DNA of 64,000 bases from Trichoderma breve. Its lineage: Eukaryota; Ascomycota; Sordariomycetes; Hypocreales; Hypocreaceae. Under the pieces are notes generated by a model that saw only the letters and a list, made by a program, of their open reading frames with translations, did not search any database and was not told the DNA's origin. Positions 43,746 to 54,920 of this stretch are shown piece by piece. The translations under genes and the position numbers were made by a program. The stretch lies in contig NW_026611594.1 of assembly GCF_028502605.1 (NCBI RefSeq), positions 1,195,501-1,259,500 on the forward strand, read 5' to 3'. The stretch's first letter is position 1. Every line of letters begins with the position of its first letter.

Positions 43746-45272
43746 AGATTCAAGACCACATACAGAGATTTACTGATGTAGCTAGAGCTGGAAGTTCGAC
43801 TTCATTGGGTGTCTAAGCTCTAATCTTGACCAATAGTGTAGAATCGAATAGCTGGGGAAAACTAATAGCCATGAGTATTCCCATCCATAAGCTTAATACA
43901 TAGATCGTTGGTGGTAACAGCAGCTTGTGGATAAATTATTCCAGAAGTAAGCTCTTTACCACGTTCGAAAGTAGCAAAGATATGAGGGAAACCTGTACTC
44001 CCAACGTATATTTTCGCGTTGTATCTCAAATTTGCTTTTTTTCGCCGCGATATTTATAGCATGAGACGCCAATCGACTTCATGTTTTCATAACGACGCTG
44101 GTGATTGGTGAATTAAGAAAAAGGCACCAAGAATGAATTTTGTTGGGATATAAAATATATATTAGCTACTTGCGGTGAGCATCTACTGAGTAGCACGTTT
44201 CGATGTTCACCAATCGCAAAAGGTAGCTGCGCTCTGCGAGCGAGATGACGGGAGCTCAACAGATCTTTCGGCACTAGATTCCCGCTCTAGGCGGTGGGGC
44301 CGGATGGCAGCAAAATTTTATACTCAGATGAGGAGAAATGGAGTATCATCCCCATATCACCCCGGAAGATTGATTACATACAGGAGCTTCAGGTCGTCAC
44401 GTAACGCTCGTGTCTACATACAAGGGTAGTTGCGAGATGTATCACTAGTTGTCCCAAAACATCACATCCCCCCACCTCCGAGGTTCAAATGCTCTCAAAA
44501 TCAGGACGTAACGAGCCCGTCCGGCAAATACGGCATTGTTTTCGCTACTACACATGTATATATAATTCCCGCATGCGTTTCTTTACTGCGATGCTTGCAT
44601 GATTCGGTGACCATAATGAGTCTCAGCTTAGAGACTAATAGCAAGCTAAGTACTCCATCTTGGCCGCTACAGGGTGTCAACACGTAAAGAGGCCGGGGAT
44701 GTCTATCAACCACTCAACACACACTTTTTAAACTGGCGCCTAATGAGTGAGTATAAGTGTAGAGGTTGGGAGATATACAGCATTATATCATAAGAACTCG
44801 TAGGAGTTTTCGTGGCTCTCCTCTGACAAATTTAGGGCAAATGGCTCGCCTGACCCTTTGCCGCCCATGGCGATCTCGATTATAAGCAGGGATTTCATTT
44901 AAACTAAGCCCTACATACTAATTAGCGCCATTTGGTTCCGATGCAATGAAACGGGCAATAGGAAACACGTGGGCGTCCTAGAATATCCAAACTCGGTGAC
45001 GAAAGCAGACAGAATGGACATCACCAGTATGGCAACCTGCCTCAATGGGAAAATATACGCCCATCTAAACCCCGCAGCTTCACAGGGTAGTTTTATAAGT
45101 CAGCTTCAGTATGTTTCCAGGAGTTGTGCATAGCAAGTATATAAAGTTGAATGCATTGCCTCGTAATTTTGGAGTGTATATGACAGGAGTGTCATTCTAA
45201 TTCATTTGCAATATCTGGCGCGTTATAAAGTTGAGCAACTCATTATTACGAGACCATCCGCCATCTGTGAAA
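43746..45272. other. Intergenic region
   Basis: 1.5 kb, AT-rich, ending in the promoter of the gene at 45273. No gene recognised. Confidence 0.4.
45138..45146 (+). promoter_or_regulatory. TATA box of the CYTH-like gene
   Basis: TATATAAAG lies 127 bp before the ATG at 45273. Confidence 0.55.
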
Positions 45273-46115
45273 ATGAAGTACACAGTCATGAAGGCCGCCG
45301 CTGCGGCTCTCATTTTGCCCGCTGCAATGGCAGCGGACGGCCCCATGGTCCCTGACTATGAAGTGCACCTTTTGATGGACCCTACTGTGGTTCTGGGATC
45401 CGACTTCAAGCTTACCCCCACGGTACTTTCTACTTTTGCTATGCCAACAACTGTTACAAAGATCAACGTCCAATACCTTGACACGATTGCGCAAGATCTT
45501 CACGTTAATGGGTGGAGTTGCCGTGTCCGTAACATCGAGAACGACAGCGGCTTCGACCTCACCTACAAGTGGCGTCTTCCTGTTAACAACGGAGATATCA
45601 ATGGTGCTTTGAACACAGCTTTCAGTGATGGCTGGAACTCTGGACAAGGCAACTATGACGCACAAATCGACTGGCTCTATGCTTCACAAACCCTCTCTAT
45701 TCAACGGGACTATACGGCGTCATCAAAAGGATACAGTGGTACAGATGACCCTAACGAGAAAGATTCACGGAGTATGCTCGAATCCAACGCACCAGGCATG
45801 TTTGATGACTGGGTATCCGACGGGTGGGGTACAGACATGCTGAAGAACGCTGTCATTTACGGACCGGTTCTCACTAAGCGCTCTACTGGAACGTGGAACG
45901 GGGTTGAACTCGACATCGAAGTTTGGCCAATCGAGAATTCCAGTGGCACTGGAATTGAATACCTCGTTGAGGCATCTTTCAAAACTTCGGATGAAGACTC
46001 TGCTTCATCTGGACGCGATCAATTGATAACTCTCTTGCAGAACGAGGGTTGGTTTTTGGCAGAGAGTGTGTCTAAGGAAGATCTCGTCATGGAGAACTAC
46101 CACCCAACTTCATAA
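45273..46115 (+). CDS. Secreted CYTH-like domain protein
   Basis: A single exon encodes 280 residues with a signal peptide of about 20 residues (KAAAAALILPAAMA). The mature protein begins DGPMVPDYEVHLLMDP, then VQYLDT, LHVNGWSCRVR and FDLTYKWR, spaced like the strands of the CYTH/triphosphate tunnel fold (EVxxK, DTxxxxL, LRIR, LTYK). I therefore place it in the CYTH-like superfamily by motif order; no search was run. Known CYTH enzymes act on triphosphates inside the cell, so a secreted version has no obvious substrate. Basic pair KR lies at about 203-204. An upstream in-frame ATG (45231) would add 14 residues before the signal peptide, so 45273 is preferred (context GAAAATGAAG). Confidence 0.75.
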   Translation: MKYTVMKAAAAALILPAAMAADGPMVPDYEVHLLMDPTVVLGSDFKLTPTVLSTFAMPTTVTKINVQYLDTIAQDLHVNGWSCRVRNIENDSGFDLTYKWRLPVNNGDINGALNTAFSDGWNSGQGNYDAQIDWLYASQTLSIQRDYTASSKGYSGTDDPNEKDSRSMLESNAPGMFDDWVSDGWGTDMLKNAVIYGPVLTKRSTGTWNGVELDIEVWPIENSSGTGIEYLVEASFKTSDEDSASSGRDQLITLLQNEGWFLAESVSKEDLVMENYHPTS

Positions 46116-46775
46116 GATCATTACTATGGATAAAATTCTGCGAGATAGAGTTAGTATTATAATGAGATCTTGATGATATCTATATTGATAATGAAGCGAT
46201 CGGCCGATCAAATCCGTCGAGCTGATGTTTTAGAGTTCATGTTTTTGAGGTGATGAATAGAAGTTGCCAAGGGTTAGTTTATGTTTTCTGCACATAATGT
46301 CCGAAGATGTCGCTCTCTGAGAGACATTTCAAAGGACCTATGTATGCACACCAGAGAGCTGTACTTTTGAGAAAATAAGTGTAGTAATATGGCCTTGGCG
46401 AAAGGAAGTTTTATTGTAAAAATGACAATCAAGGGTAAAGCCAATGTGAGATTACAAGGTTAGAGCGATCGTGAAATATTCCAAGTTGATTGGGGTCGGG
46501 TGAAAGGATTTACTGTCATGACATTGGCTCTTCAGGGATGACCATTGCATTCGTTTATATCCAGCTTCAACCTTACTATCCTTGGGGTGAAGGCAGAATA
46601 ATCCAGAGAAGTGTCATGATGTTCAAGGGTATATATATGTATATACAACCAGAGTTGAAAACACATTAATTGCATTTTATTTAACTTCTTACTCTATGGG
46701 TTTCGTCTGCCAATAAGAACAGCTAACTGGTCCTTCAGCAGCCTCCATATACTCATACTAAGATTGATCTCCCTC
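46116..46775. other. Convergent spacer
   Basis: 660 bp between two 3' ends; AT-rich, no gene. Confidence 0.4.
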
Positions 46776-48841
46776 CTAGCAGTATTGACATGCAGTCGGG
46801 GGGCAGTAATTATGGTTACAACTGAAACTGCACAGGCCCAGATAACCATCGCCTTCTCCCGGCAGAGGGCAGCCGTTGCGCCCATTACTTGCCGGTGGTG
46901 AGATGGGAGCACCAAAGGCAGTGCACTTGCACGGGCCTGGTGGGCAGTAACCGTAGCTACAAGGGATTAGTTAAGAAAGCAAGTAAGGGGTATGGGGGCA
47001 ACCTACTTGCAGCTGAATTGGCACAGGCCGATGTAATTACCAGACTCACCGTCAGCAACGGTGCCGGCAACGCAAACCTGACCCGATGGCGGCGTGCTGC
47101 TGGCCGGAGGGGGAGGAGGAGAAGAGGTGCGAGAAACTGGAGGGGAAGAGACAGGGGGAGAAGAGACACGAGTCGAAGAAACAGGAGGCGAGGATGCACG
47201 GGTGGTGGAGGAAGCTGGCAGCGAGGACACAGGGCCAGAAGTGACAGGAGGGTTGGTTCCAAGAGATGGCTTAGCCTGACAAGTCGTGACATGCAATCCG
47301 ATGGTCAAAGAGAAAAGACCGTCAGCCTGTAGCGGGTCGTCAAAGCCGGCGGGAATGGTGCCAACATATGGGTTGAAATTGTAGATACCGCAAGAGCAAA
47401 CGTTGGTGATATCCATCAATGAGGTTCCGCTAAAGACAGTCTGGCCGTTACGAGTCAGAGCAAACTTTTGCTGGCCGATGCTGGCCGGGATTTGGAAGAG
47501 GTTGGCTCCGGCGTTGCCCTGGAACGTTTGAGTGGTGCCGCCGGACGTGACCGTGACGCTACCGGCAGTCTTGAGAAGTGCAGCAACATAAACGGTGTCA
47601 TCCATAGTCTGCCAACCGTCAGGGCGTCCCATAAAGTAATTACCGCTTCCATTGTTAGCTGGGCGGTTAGAGGTGGTGTCGGTAGCGTCGCAGTCCAATG
47701 CCTTCAAGTTGCGGCGGTACCAGTAAACAAGCTGCTCATTTTGAACATACTTGGAGATGTCGGTATCCCTGTTCTTATACGCAGCAATAAACGGCTTTGA
47801 AAGATCCAGGAATCCATCATGGGGCATATCATTGACCCATTTGGAGTTGCCATCATCGAAATGCTTCGACTTAAGTGGACCGACATAGTGAGACTCGCCG
47901 TAGTCATTCCAGGTAACAATCTCAACCATGGGGAAGCCCTGCTGCAAGACCTGTTGCCACCGGTTATAGATCAGAGCACCACCTGGGAAGACCCAGTTCT
48001 TGGAATATGAGACTTCGGGGCCGAAATGGGTGAAAAACCAAGGGGAGACAGGCGCTAGGTAAGGCTTGCCACCCAACCAATTCTTGTAAGCGTTATCACC
48101 GTCTGCCACCGTGACAGTTTGACCCGGCTTGGGTGCCTTGTTGTTTCCGTCATTATCCCAGGCCTAAAAACACATCAGTATTGCTTTCATACTCTCAGTT
48201 CTAGAGTTGCGACTTACCATCCAGTTAAGGGCGCCGTCAATGTTTGAGGGGGAAGATTGGCCAGGGTGGAAGTTGGGCACAAAGTAAACGTTGGAGCCTG
48301 CAGCATTGCGCAACGCATTCACATCCAGACCGTCACCAGCGAAGGAAGAGGCGAATGGCCGGTTGTCGACATACAGCTGGGCAGGGCGGTTGGCATACTG
48401 CGCAATCTTCTGGCCAACACCAACTGCATTACCGGGGCTCCACCAGTTGAAATCGAATGAAATGAAGACCTTCATGCCATTGCGATCGGCAGAGTCATAA
48501 GCATAGCCGAGCTGCTGGTCGGTATAGCCGTCAACGCCAATATTTAGAGCGAAGGCGTCAATGCCAGCGGCTTTGGCACGTTGCATATCGTCATCATAGT
48601 CTGCCGAGCTGCCACGGTCACCAACGATACCAATCTGTCATGACATTATCACGTTAGTCCTGAATCTGATACTTCGTAAATCCATACTAACCATGAAGTG
48701 ACAGAATACGAGACGGTCAGCAGAAGAAGCACGCTCCTCGAGAGACCGAATAGCAACATTGGCGGGAGCGGCACTGCCGAGAGAAGACAGAGCTGCGGCG
48801 GCAAGAGCGCCGAGCCCGAGGCGGCGGAAAACGCCCAACAT
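46776..48841 (-). CDS. GH71 alpha-1,3-glucanase (mutanase) with CBM24-like tail
   Basis: Four exons (48841-48692, 48634-48218, 48163-47007, 46956-46776) encode 634 residues. A signal peptide of about 25 residues precedes the GH71 catalytic domain, with VFCHFM|IGIVGDRG across intron 1, DDMQRAKAAGIDAFALN, FISFDFNWWSPG and VEIVTWNDYGESHYVGP as family landmarks. After about residue 490 comes a Ser/Pro/Thr-rich linker (about 491-550) and then a Cys-rich tail (551-634) with two copies of a LC.FSC...YCPP unit, the CBM24 pattern seen in Trichoderma and Aspergillus mutanases. The enzyme cuts alpha-1,3-glucan of fungal walls, fitting mycoparasitism or self-wall remodelling. The third intron (47006-46957) falls inside the first CBM24 unit. 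Exon 3 alone would lose the tail. TATA box at 48941-48949. Confidence 0.94.
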
Positions 48842-48940
48842 TGACAATGTTTAGATGATTCTGCTTGATAGAATGGATCTTTGGTCCTTGCAGACCCGTT
48901 GGTTTGGAGTCCTTGGCATAACATAGGCCTCAACCAGTGC

Positions 48941-48949
48941 CTTTATATA
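48941..48949 (-). promoter_or_regulatory. TATA box of the GH71 gene
   Basis: TATATAAAG on the minus strand, about 100 bp before the ATG at 48841. Confidence 0.65.
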
Positions 48950-49972
48950 TTCCTGTCTACTGACTGCGCATGAAACTCTCTTAGAGACTTAACCCCGAGA
49001 GATAGGTACCAGGCGCGCGCGGAGGCCGGCAGATGCAAACATCGACAGATGGAAACATGTCAAGGTCGGTCCGAAGAGGCATTGCACATAGTTACCGAGG
49101 ATGCCATCTCACTGTCACCTAAGCGACCCGTGTGGTGACAACGAGAGTGACTATTTCGTTGCACCAACGGCAAATAGGTTACTCGTAAGAAGCATCCTTT
49201 GCGTGGTTGGTACGGAGTAGAAGCACAAACCAATTGGTGGATGGACGGCGCTTTGCACTGGAATTGGCTAGCCCTGGTATGATTATGATCATGAGTTTGA
49301 ATAATGTATACGAATAAGTAATTAAGCTTCTTTATTGCCATAAGCTTCTTCTATACCTGGAGGGATCGTGCAGCTAAAATGGACCACTGTTGGGTAAAAC
49401 GCCGAGCATTAAACCGAGCGCCATGGGGTGCATGCGATGATCCGTTGAGCAGCCAAATGCGGCTGCAGATGTCAGCTCGCGTTCACAGAGTACCATGAAC
49501 AAAATGCCGGTTCATGTACCACCGGCGTTTGGCGAGAAAACCATACGTATGTGATGGCGTCAAGCATAGCTACTAGGGACAACAATGCATGCTGAATGCG
49601 TGTGTGTTGGTTTACCCATATGAGAAGGATGTTGCTGAGAAAGAAAGCAGCGTCCTGTTTTGCAATACAACTCTCTCTCTCTTAAGTAGTTAACTAAATA
49701 TTACATCTCTCGGAAACCCTCGTCGGTTATGCGTCCGGATCTACACCAAAGGTCTGGAGACAAAAGCTGGGGAAGCGGGCGTACGGAGACGGAAATCAGC
49801 TGAGCCGATCCCCCGCAAAGTCCAGCTCACGGATATCCTGATGTCGTGGGCCCTAAATCAGGAACATACAGCTCGAAATCGGGCCATCAGGCGAGTATGA
49901 ACACGTCTGCCGCGGCCTTCCATTCTGAGTCAAGAGCGTCCGGTATAGCTACCGTAAGCTATCTGCTTTGGG

Positions 49973-50282
49973 TCAGCTATTGTGGATCTGAACTGTCAAT
50001 AGCCCTTGTTGAGGTAGTACTTTATTTGTCTCTAAATATGCGAGTGGCAGTATGCATATAGGACTTCCATCGGCAACTTCTACTGGCAACCAAGGCTGTG
50101 GGTGTCCTGCACCCCGCTTCACCTCCCCTCCATCACGAGCAGCCCCAGATGTGATGTTATGAAGAGTAAAGCCGAAGCGAAACCCATCGCATATTTGATC
50201 AAGTCTCAGCTCGGCAACAGTATTGTTTCCGACCAAGTTGTATTGAATATATGTTTCCTATGTGGAAAAGTCGCACACTAGG
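49973..50282 (-). other. Coding-like segment, gene status uncertain
   Basis: A minus-strand frame reads LVGNNTVAELRLDQICDGF then FTLHNITSGAARDGG and ends at TGA at 49973. In the same frame a TAG precedes ETYIQYNL, which could be a mutated Trp codon or an intron end. A second frame in the same DNA (SDDYINMPLLNQPSVRLF) is also protein-like, so the true frame is unclear. Family unknown. It may be an exon of a small gene extending to about 50,640 or a remnant. Confidence 0.25.
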
Positions 50283-51184
50283 CTGGTTCAATAAAGGCAT
50301 GTTGATATAATCATCTGAGAGTGGTAAATTGGGTGTCTCGTCTTACCCACCATAACCTCAAATTGGAAAAAGCTTGCGAGTCAACCGACTATCAGCTGCT
50401 TCGGAGATTTCTTTCTCTTTTCTTTTCCTTTTTCAATGTTGCTGCTGAGTGTGCTGCTAGATCACCTTCTGTAGTCGAGGATGAGTAAACCCTGCCGTGT
50501 AGAGCGCGTTGGCCGGAGTTCCGCATCGGTGGACTTAAAACCCGTAGGATTCGTTTCATGCTCCAAACCACCAATATTTTCAATGCTACGCTGAGCCTGG
50601 TTCCCATGCAGCTGCATCACAATGAATTCTGCCTAAATGCTCGTGTAGACGAAACATTTCCGTGAGAGTATTTTCCGACGGCACGTAACCCCTTGCGCTG
50701 CAACGTGACGACCATATATCGCGGCAAGTTTCCGCATCTACATAGTGATGCCCGAGCCATCACATGCTACTGTGTAAGTATTAATGCAGATGTGGGGCAT
50801 AACCATAGCTTGAAAAAGCTGAGACCATATTCCAAGCTTTACTACGGAGCAATTGATGCACAGTTTTCTTGCCTGCATCCCTTAGTTCGCCCCTTTGTTG
50901 TTGATATTAATCTACATACATCTAAGGCACTCCATCGCGATGTAAATTGCATGTAATTGGCCGTCGCTTGTTTCTTGAAGTTTCGAAGAGTGTGCCTTGA
51001 AGGCCCGAAAGGATAATACTTGACGTTTGAGTATTGAACAGAAACAGTCTAAATAGGCAATATGAGAAGATTCAATATGCTAATGAGAATTGTTATCGAA
51101 GGAATTCGTAAAGTACCGCAGCCACAACTGGAGTTATTATCCTCCGCCTACATTTGGTTCGTAATTGGTTCCCTGTCTATGCGT

Positions 51185-51781
51185 TTAGGTATCATCAAAG
51201 AAAGCTTGAAAGTGACAGTTGCCGTTTCTGCCGCAGGGCTTCACCGCATTTCTCACCATAGCAATCACCAAATCCCGAAGACAGTCATCATATAATGCCG
51301 AACCTCTTCCACAGTAAATTGCACCTTCCTTTTTGAAAGCTATAGTGCCCTCACCCACCATTCCATCACGCTCCAGCTCTAATTTGATGACGTTATCGTT
51401 CTACGCAGTGAATTCAATGTGGACTTTGGGCTCTTGGGCCGTGTTATTGGCCTATTTTAAGCTGAAATATTTCTCTAGCCTGGGCTCGTAAAAAGGAGAC
51501 AACCTCTTTGGAGACATACCCAAGTTCTTCGGAGGTTATTGAACAAGTCATCGTAGATAGCATTTGAGATAGTTGTACCAGGTGCCGCAAGGGGCTAGAT
51601 GATCAATTTTGGTGAACGTTGTCTGATTTGAGCTAGGTAATCTCCAGATAGGAAATTCATGTGAGATTTCATATGCTACATTGATTCGTTGGCCCTCGTT
51701 TTGGACATGAACTGGAGCGGATATACCAGTATTAACCAAATCGAGCCTTTAACCCGCCCCCAAAACTCCTACTAGTCTCAT
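51185..51781 (-). pseudogene. Decayed gene, one frame with five internal stops
   Basis: From an ATG at 51781 to a TAA at 51185 the minus strand stays in a single frame of 199 codons. Protein-like stretches include NTGISAPVHVQNEGQRIN, EPKVHIEFTA, KLELERDGMVGEGTIAF and SALYDDCLRDLVIAMVRNA. The frame is broken by five stops (TAA, TGA, TAA, TAG, TAG), each one C-to-T step from Gln or Arg or one G-to-A step from Trp. No frameshift is needed. This pattern is what repeat-induced point mutation or plain decay would leave. Alternatively short introns could remove some stops, but good splice pairs are not obvious. I do not recognise the family; a Cys-containing C-terminus (IYCGRG, KPCGRNGNC) suggests a secreted protein. 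Confidence 0.5.
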
Positions 51782-53760
51782 GAAACCTTCTTAAGTCTTC
51801 TGGAACTTTTTATCTTCAATGTCTTTGTTTAAAATGTTCACGCATACTCTACCAAGGCCACATTGGAGATCAACTTGTTAGTTGAGCTATCACATAGTAA
51901 TTACCTCTGTTAAAGTGTCTCATTCCTAGCATAAGCCGAACATTCACTACCAATGTCACAATAATTCATTGCACTAATCCCATAGACAATATATGAATAC
52001 TTCAAGCTTATCGAAACGGCGTGTAGTGGAATTATCTCCCATATTTTTTTCACGCCGATGAGCATTATCACAAAACTTATCAAAGGTGGATCAGATCAAT
52101 ATTGAAATACCAGAAGAATGGGCTAAGAAGTAATAACCTGCATTTGCTCTATAGACATGAATATGTCATATATCATATACCGTCAGAAACACCCTATAAT
52201 GACGAGTTATGCCCCAAGACACGATATCAACACATTTCTCACCAGTTGACAAACCTAAAAGTGAACTCAAATTAGTGCATTTCCTAATGTGAAAAAAAGA
52301 TGAAGAACAGCATATTACATTGGCATCTTATATAGTGAAAGACCTGTCTTCGATCTCTGGCAATGTGGACAGTGCTGTCTCGATCACACCAGCACCATCG
52401 GAGTTAGGGAATTGTATGATATTACGGCCCGGGCGCTTGCATTTATATATCACGTTGATTGTAGGCCCTCAGCATCAGGAATTGTGAAATGACGATCAAG
52501 CTGAGTTGCTCCGCGTAGACTACTATATGCGAAATGAAAATCCATACGTATAGTAGGAAAATGGAAAAGAGACGAAATGAAACGAGAACCCGGCTCTACA
52601 CTCATCCTGTTTTCCAATTGAAGGGACCATCAGTATTCCACCAACTAATCACCTTCTCATTGTGCTGCACGGACGGTTACCACAAGTGGTGGTCAGATAG
52701 GACAGCCACGAGAGGCTTAGAAGTCTCGAGGTTACAATTCCACTTTATTGGCTAGGTATCGTGGTATACGCATGAGATCCCTATAAAAGGGCCCATCCAT
52801 AGAAGATGGTTGTATCCAAAGGCGTTAAAAATAAGATTCCTCTGGTATCCTCTTCTACCTCTCTCTTAGAAATAGTGTCTTTTGAGGTACCACCCTAATG
52901 ACCTTCTTTTGCTCAAAGTCTTGATGAATTGCTAACTATGATAAGTGTAGCGTACAACGACAGCCTGCCACATAAACTTCAAGAGTTAACATTTTCTCCT
53001 ACTGTCTAAGTAGTATCATTTTCGGCTCAAGAGGCACATATAATTCCACTTTCTTATAGTTGGCTTACTTTTTACCCTGTACCCCTATTAGAGTGACGTA
53101 TTTAGCTCGAGACAACTCATATACTCGCGAAAGACAAGGGACTTACGAATGAGGAAGAAACCCTGCTCCATATATGGAGTTATGCTTAAATAAACTTCGA
53201 TCCCTAATGCTAGTGAGGTCACTTAGCGCATCACTAACAAAGGTAGGCGGGGGCCTCCAAAGATACGCTAACTGTTGCTGCCATTATAAAACTTCCCGCA
53301 TCAACACATTTGGTCTTTATTCAGACGATAAGATGATGCATACATATGATCGTATGCAGATACCTAGTTTGGATACTCTTTCGATGTTTAATTGCCAGCT
53401 AAATGTCGATAGTTGATGTTGGGCCTAGCTGAGCTACGTTTTATCCACTGTTGTAGACGTATTCGCAACTAATACTCGTTCAAGGATAGACGGTACATAA
53501 GTGGTCTACGTGATGGTCACCTTGCCAAGACGGAAGGCCACCTGAAGCGTATGCTTAGCTCTATGACTTGCATCAGTAGAATTGAAAGAAAATCCGAGTC
53601 ATAATAGAAGCCGAGGCACAATGCACTCCGGATTGCGGGGTACGTAGCATGGCGATAGATCTAACATCTACTGTCACGGCATTATAGACTAAAAGGTCGT
53701 TTAGAATACATGGGGTATCTGTTACTCTCTCCCATTTTGGTAACAATAGACTTGGCATAC

Positions 53761-53782
53761 AGGCTGCAGCATGCTGCAGCCT
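53761..53782. repeat. 22-bp perfect palindrome
   Basis: An inverted repeat with 11-bp arms and no spacer: the left arm AGGCTGCAGCA is followed directly by its reverse complement TGCTGCAGCCT. It sits alone in AT-rich DNA about 340 bp upstream of the cutinase start. Confidence 0.9.
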
Positions 53783-54002
53783 ATTACATGCCCTGTCCCG
53801 AGGTTATCGGAAATCTGAAGGCAGGCACTATCCCTCTTTGATTGAGTGTTGCGAACTGAGAGAGTGGAAAGAGAAATAGCCTTTTCTGAGAGAGATTCTC
53901 AAGCGTTGCCAAATCCATAACCAGCCAAGTTTAAGCTGCAATTTTCATTTAGTAAGAAGATGTTTGGTGCAGGTGGAACAAGATGTAGCGACATTAGTCT
54001 TG

Positions 54003-54010
54003 TATAAATA
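54003..54010 (+). promoter_or_regulatory. TATA box of the cutinase gene
   Basis: TATAAATA lies 108 bp before the ATG at 54118. Confidence 0.6.
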
Positions 54011-54042
54011 CCCCGTTGGATACCCATAGTTCTCCTGATTGA

Positions 54043-54920
<878 letters not shown>

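Larger units (their letters stand above)
48842..51184. other. Gene-poor AT-rich region
   Basis: 2.3 kb upstream of the mutanase. Apart from the uncertain coding-like segment at 49973-50282, I see no gene. Confidence 0.4.
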
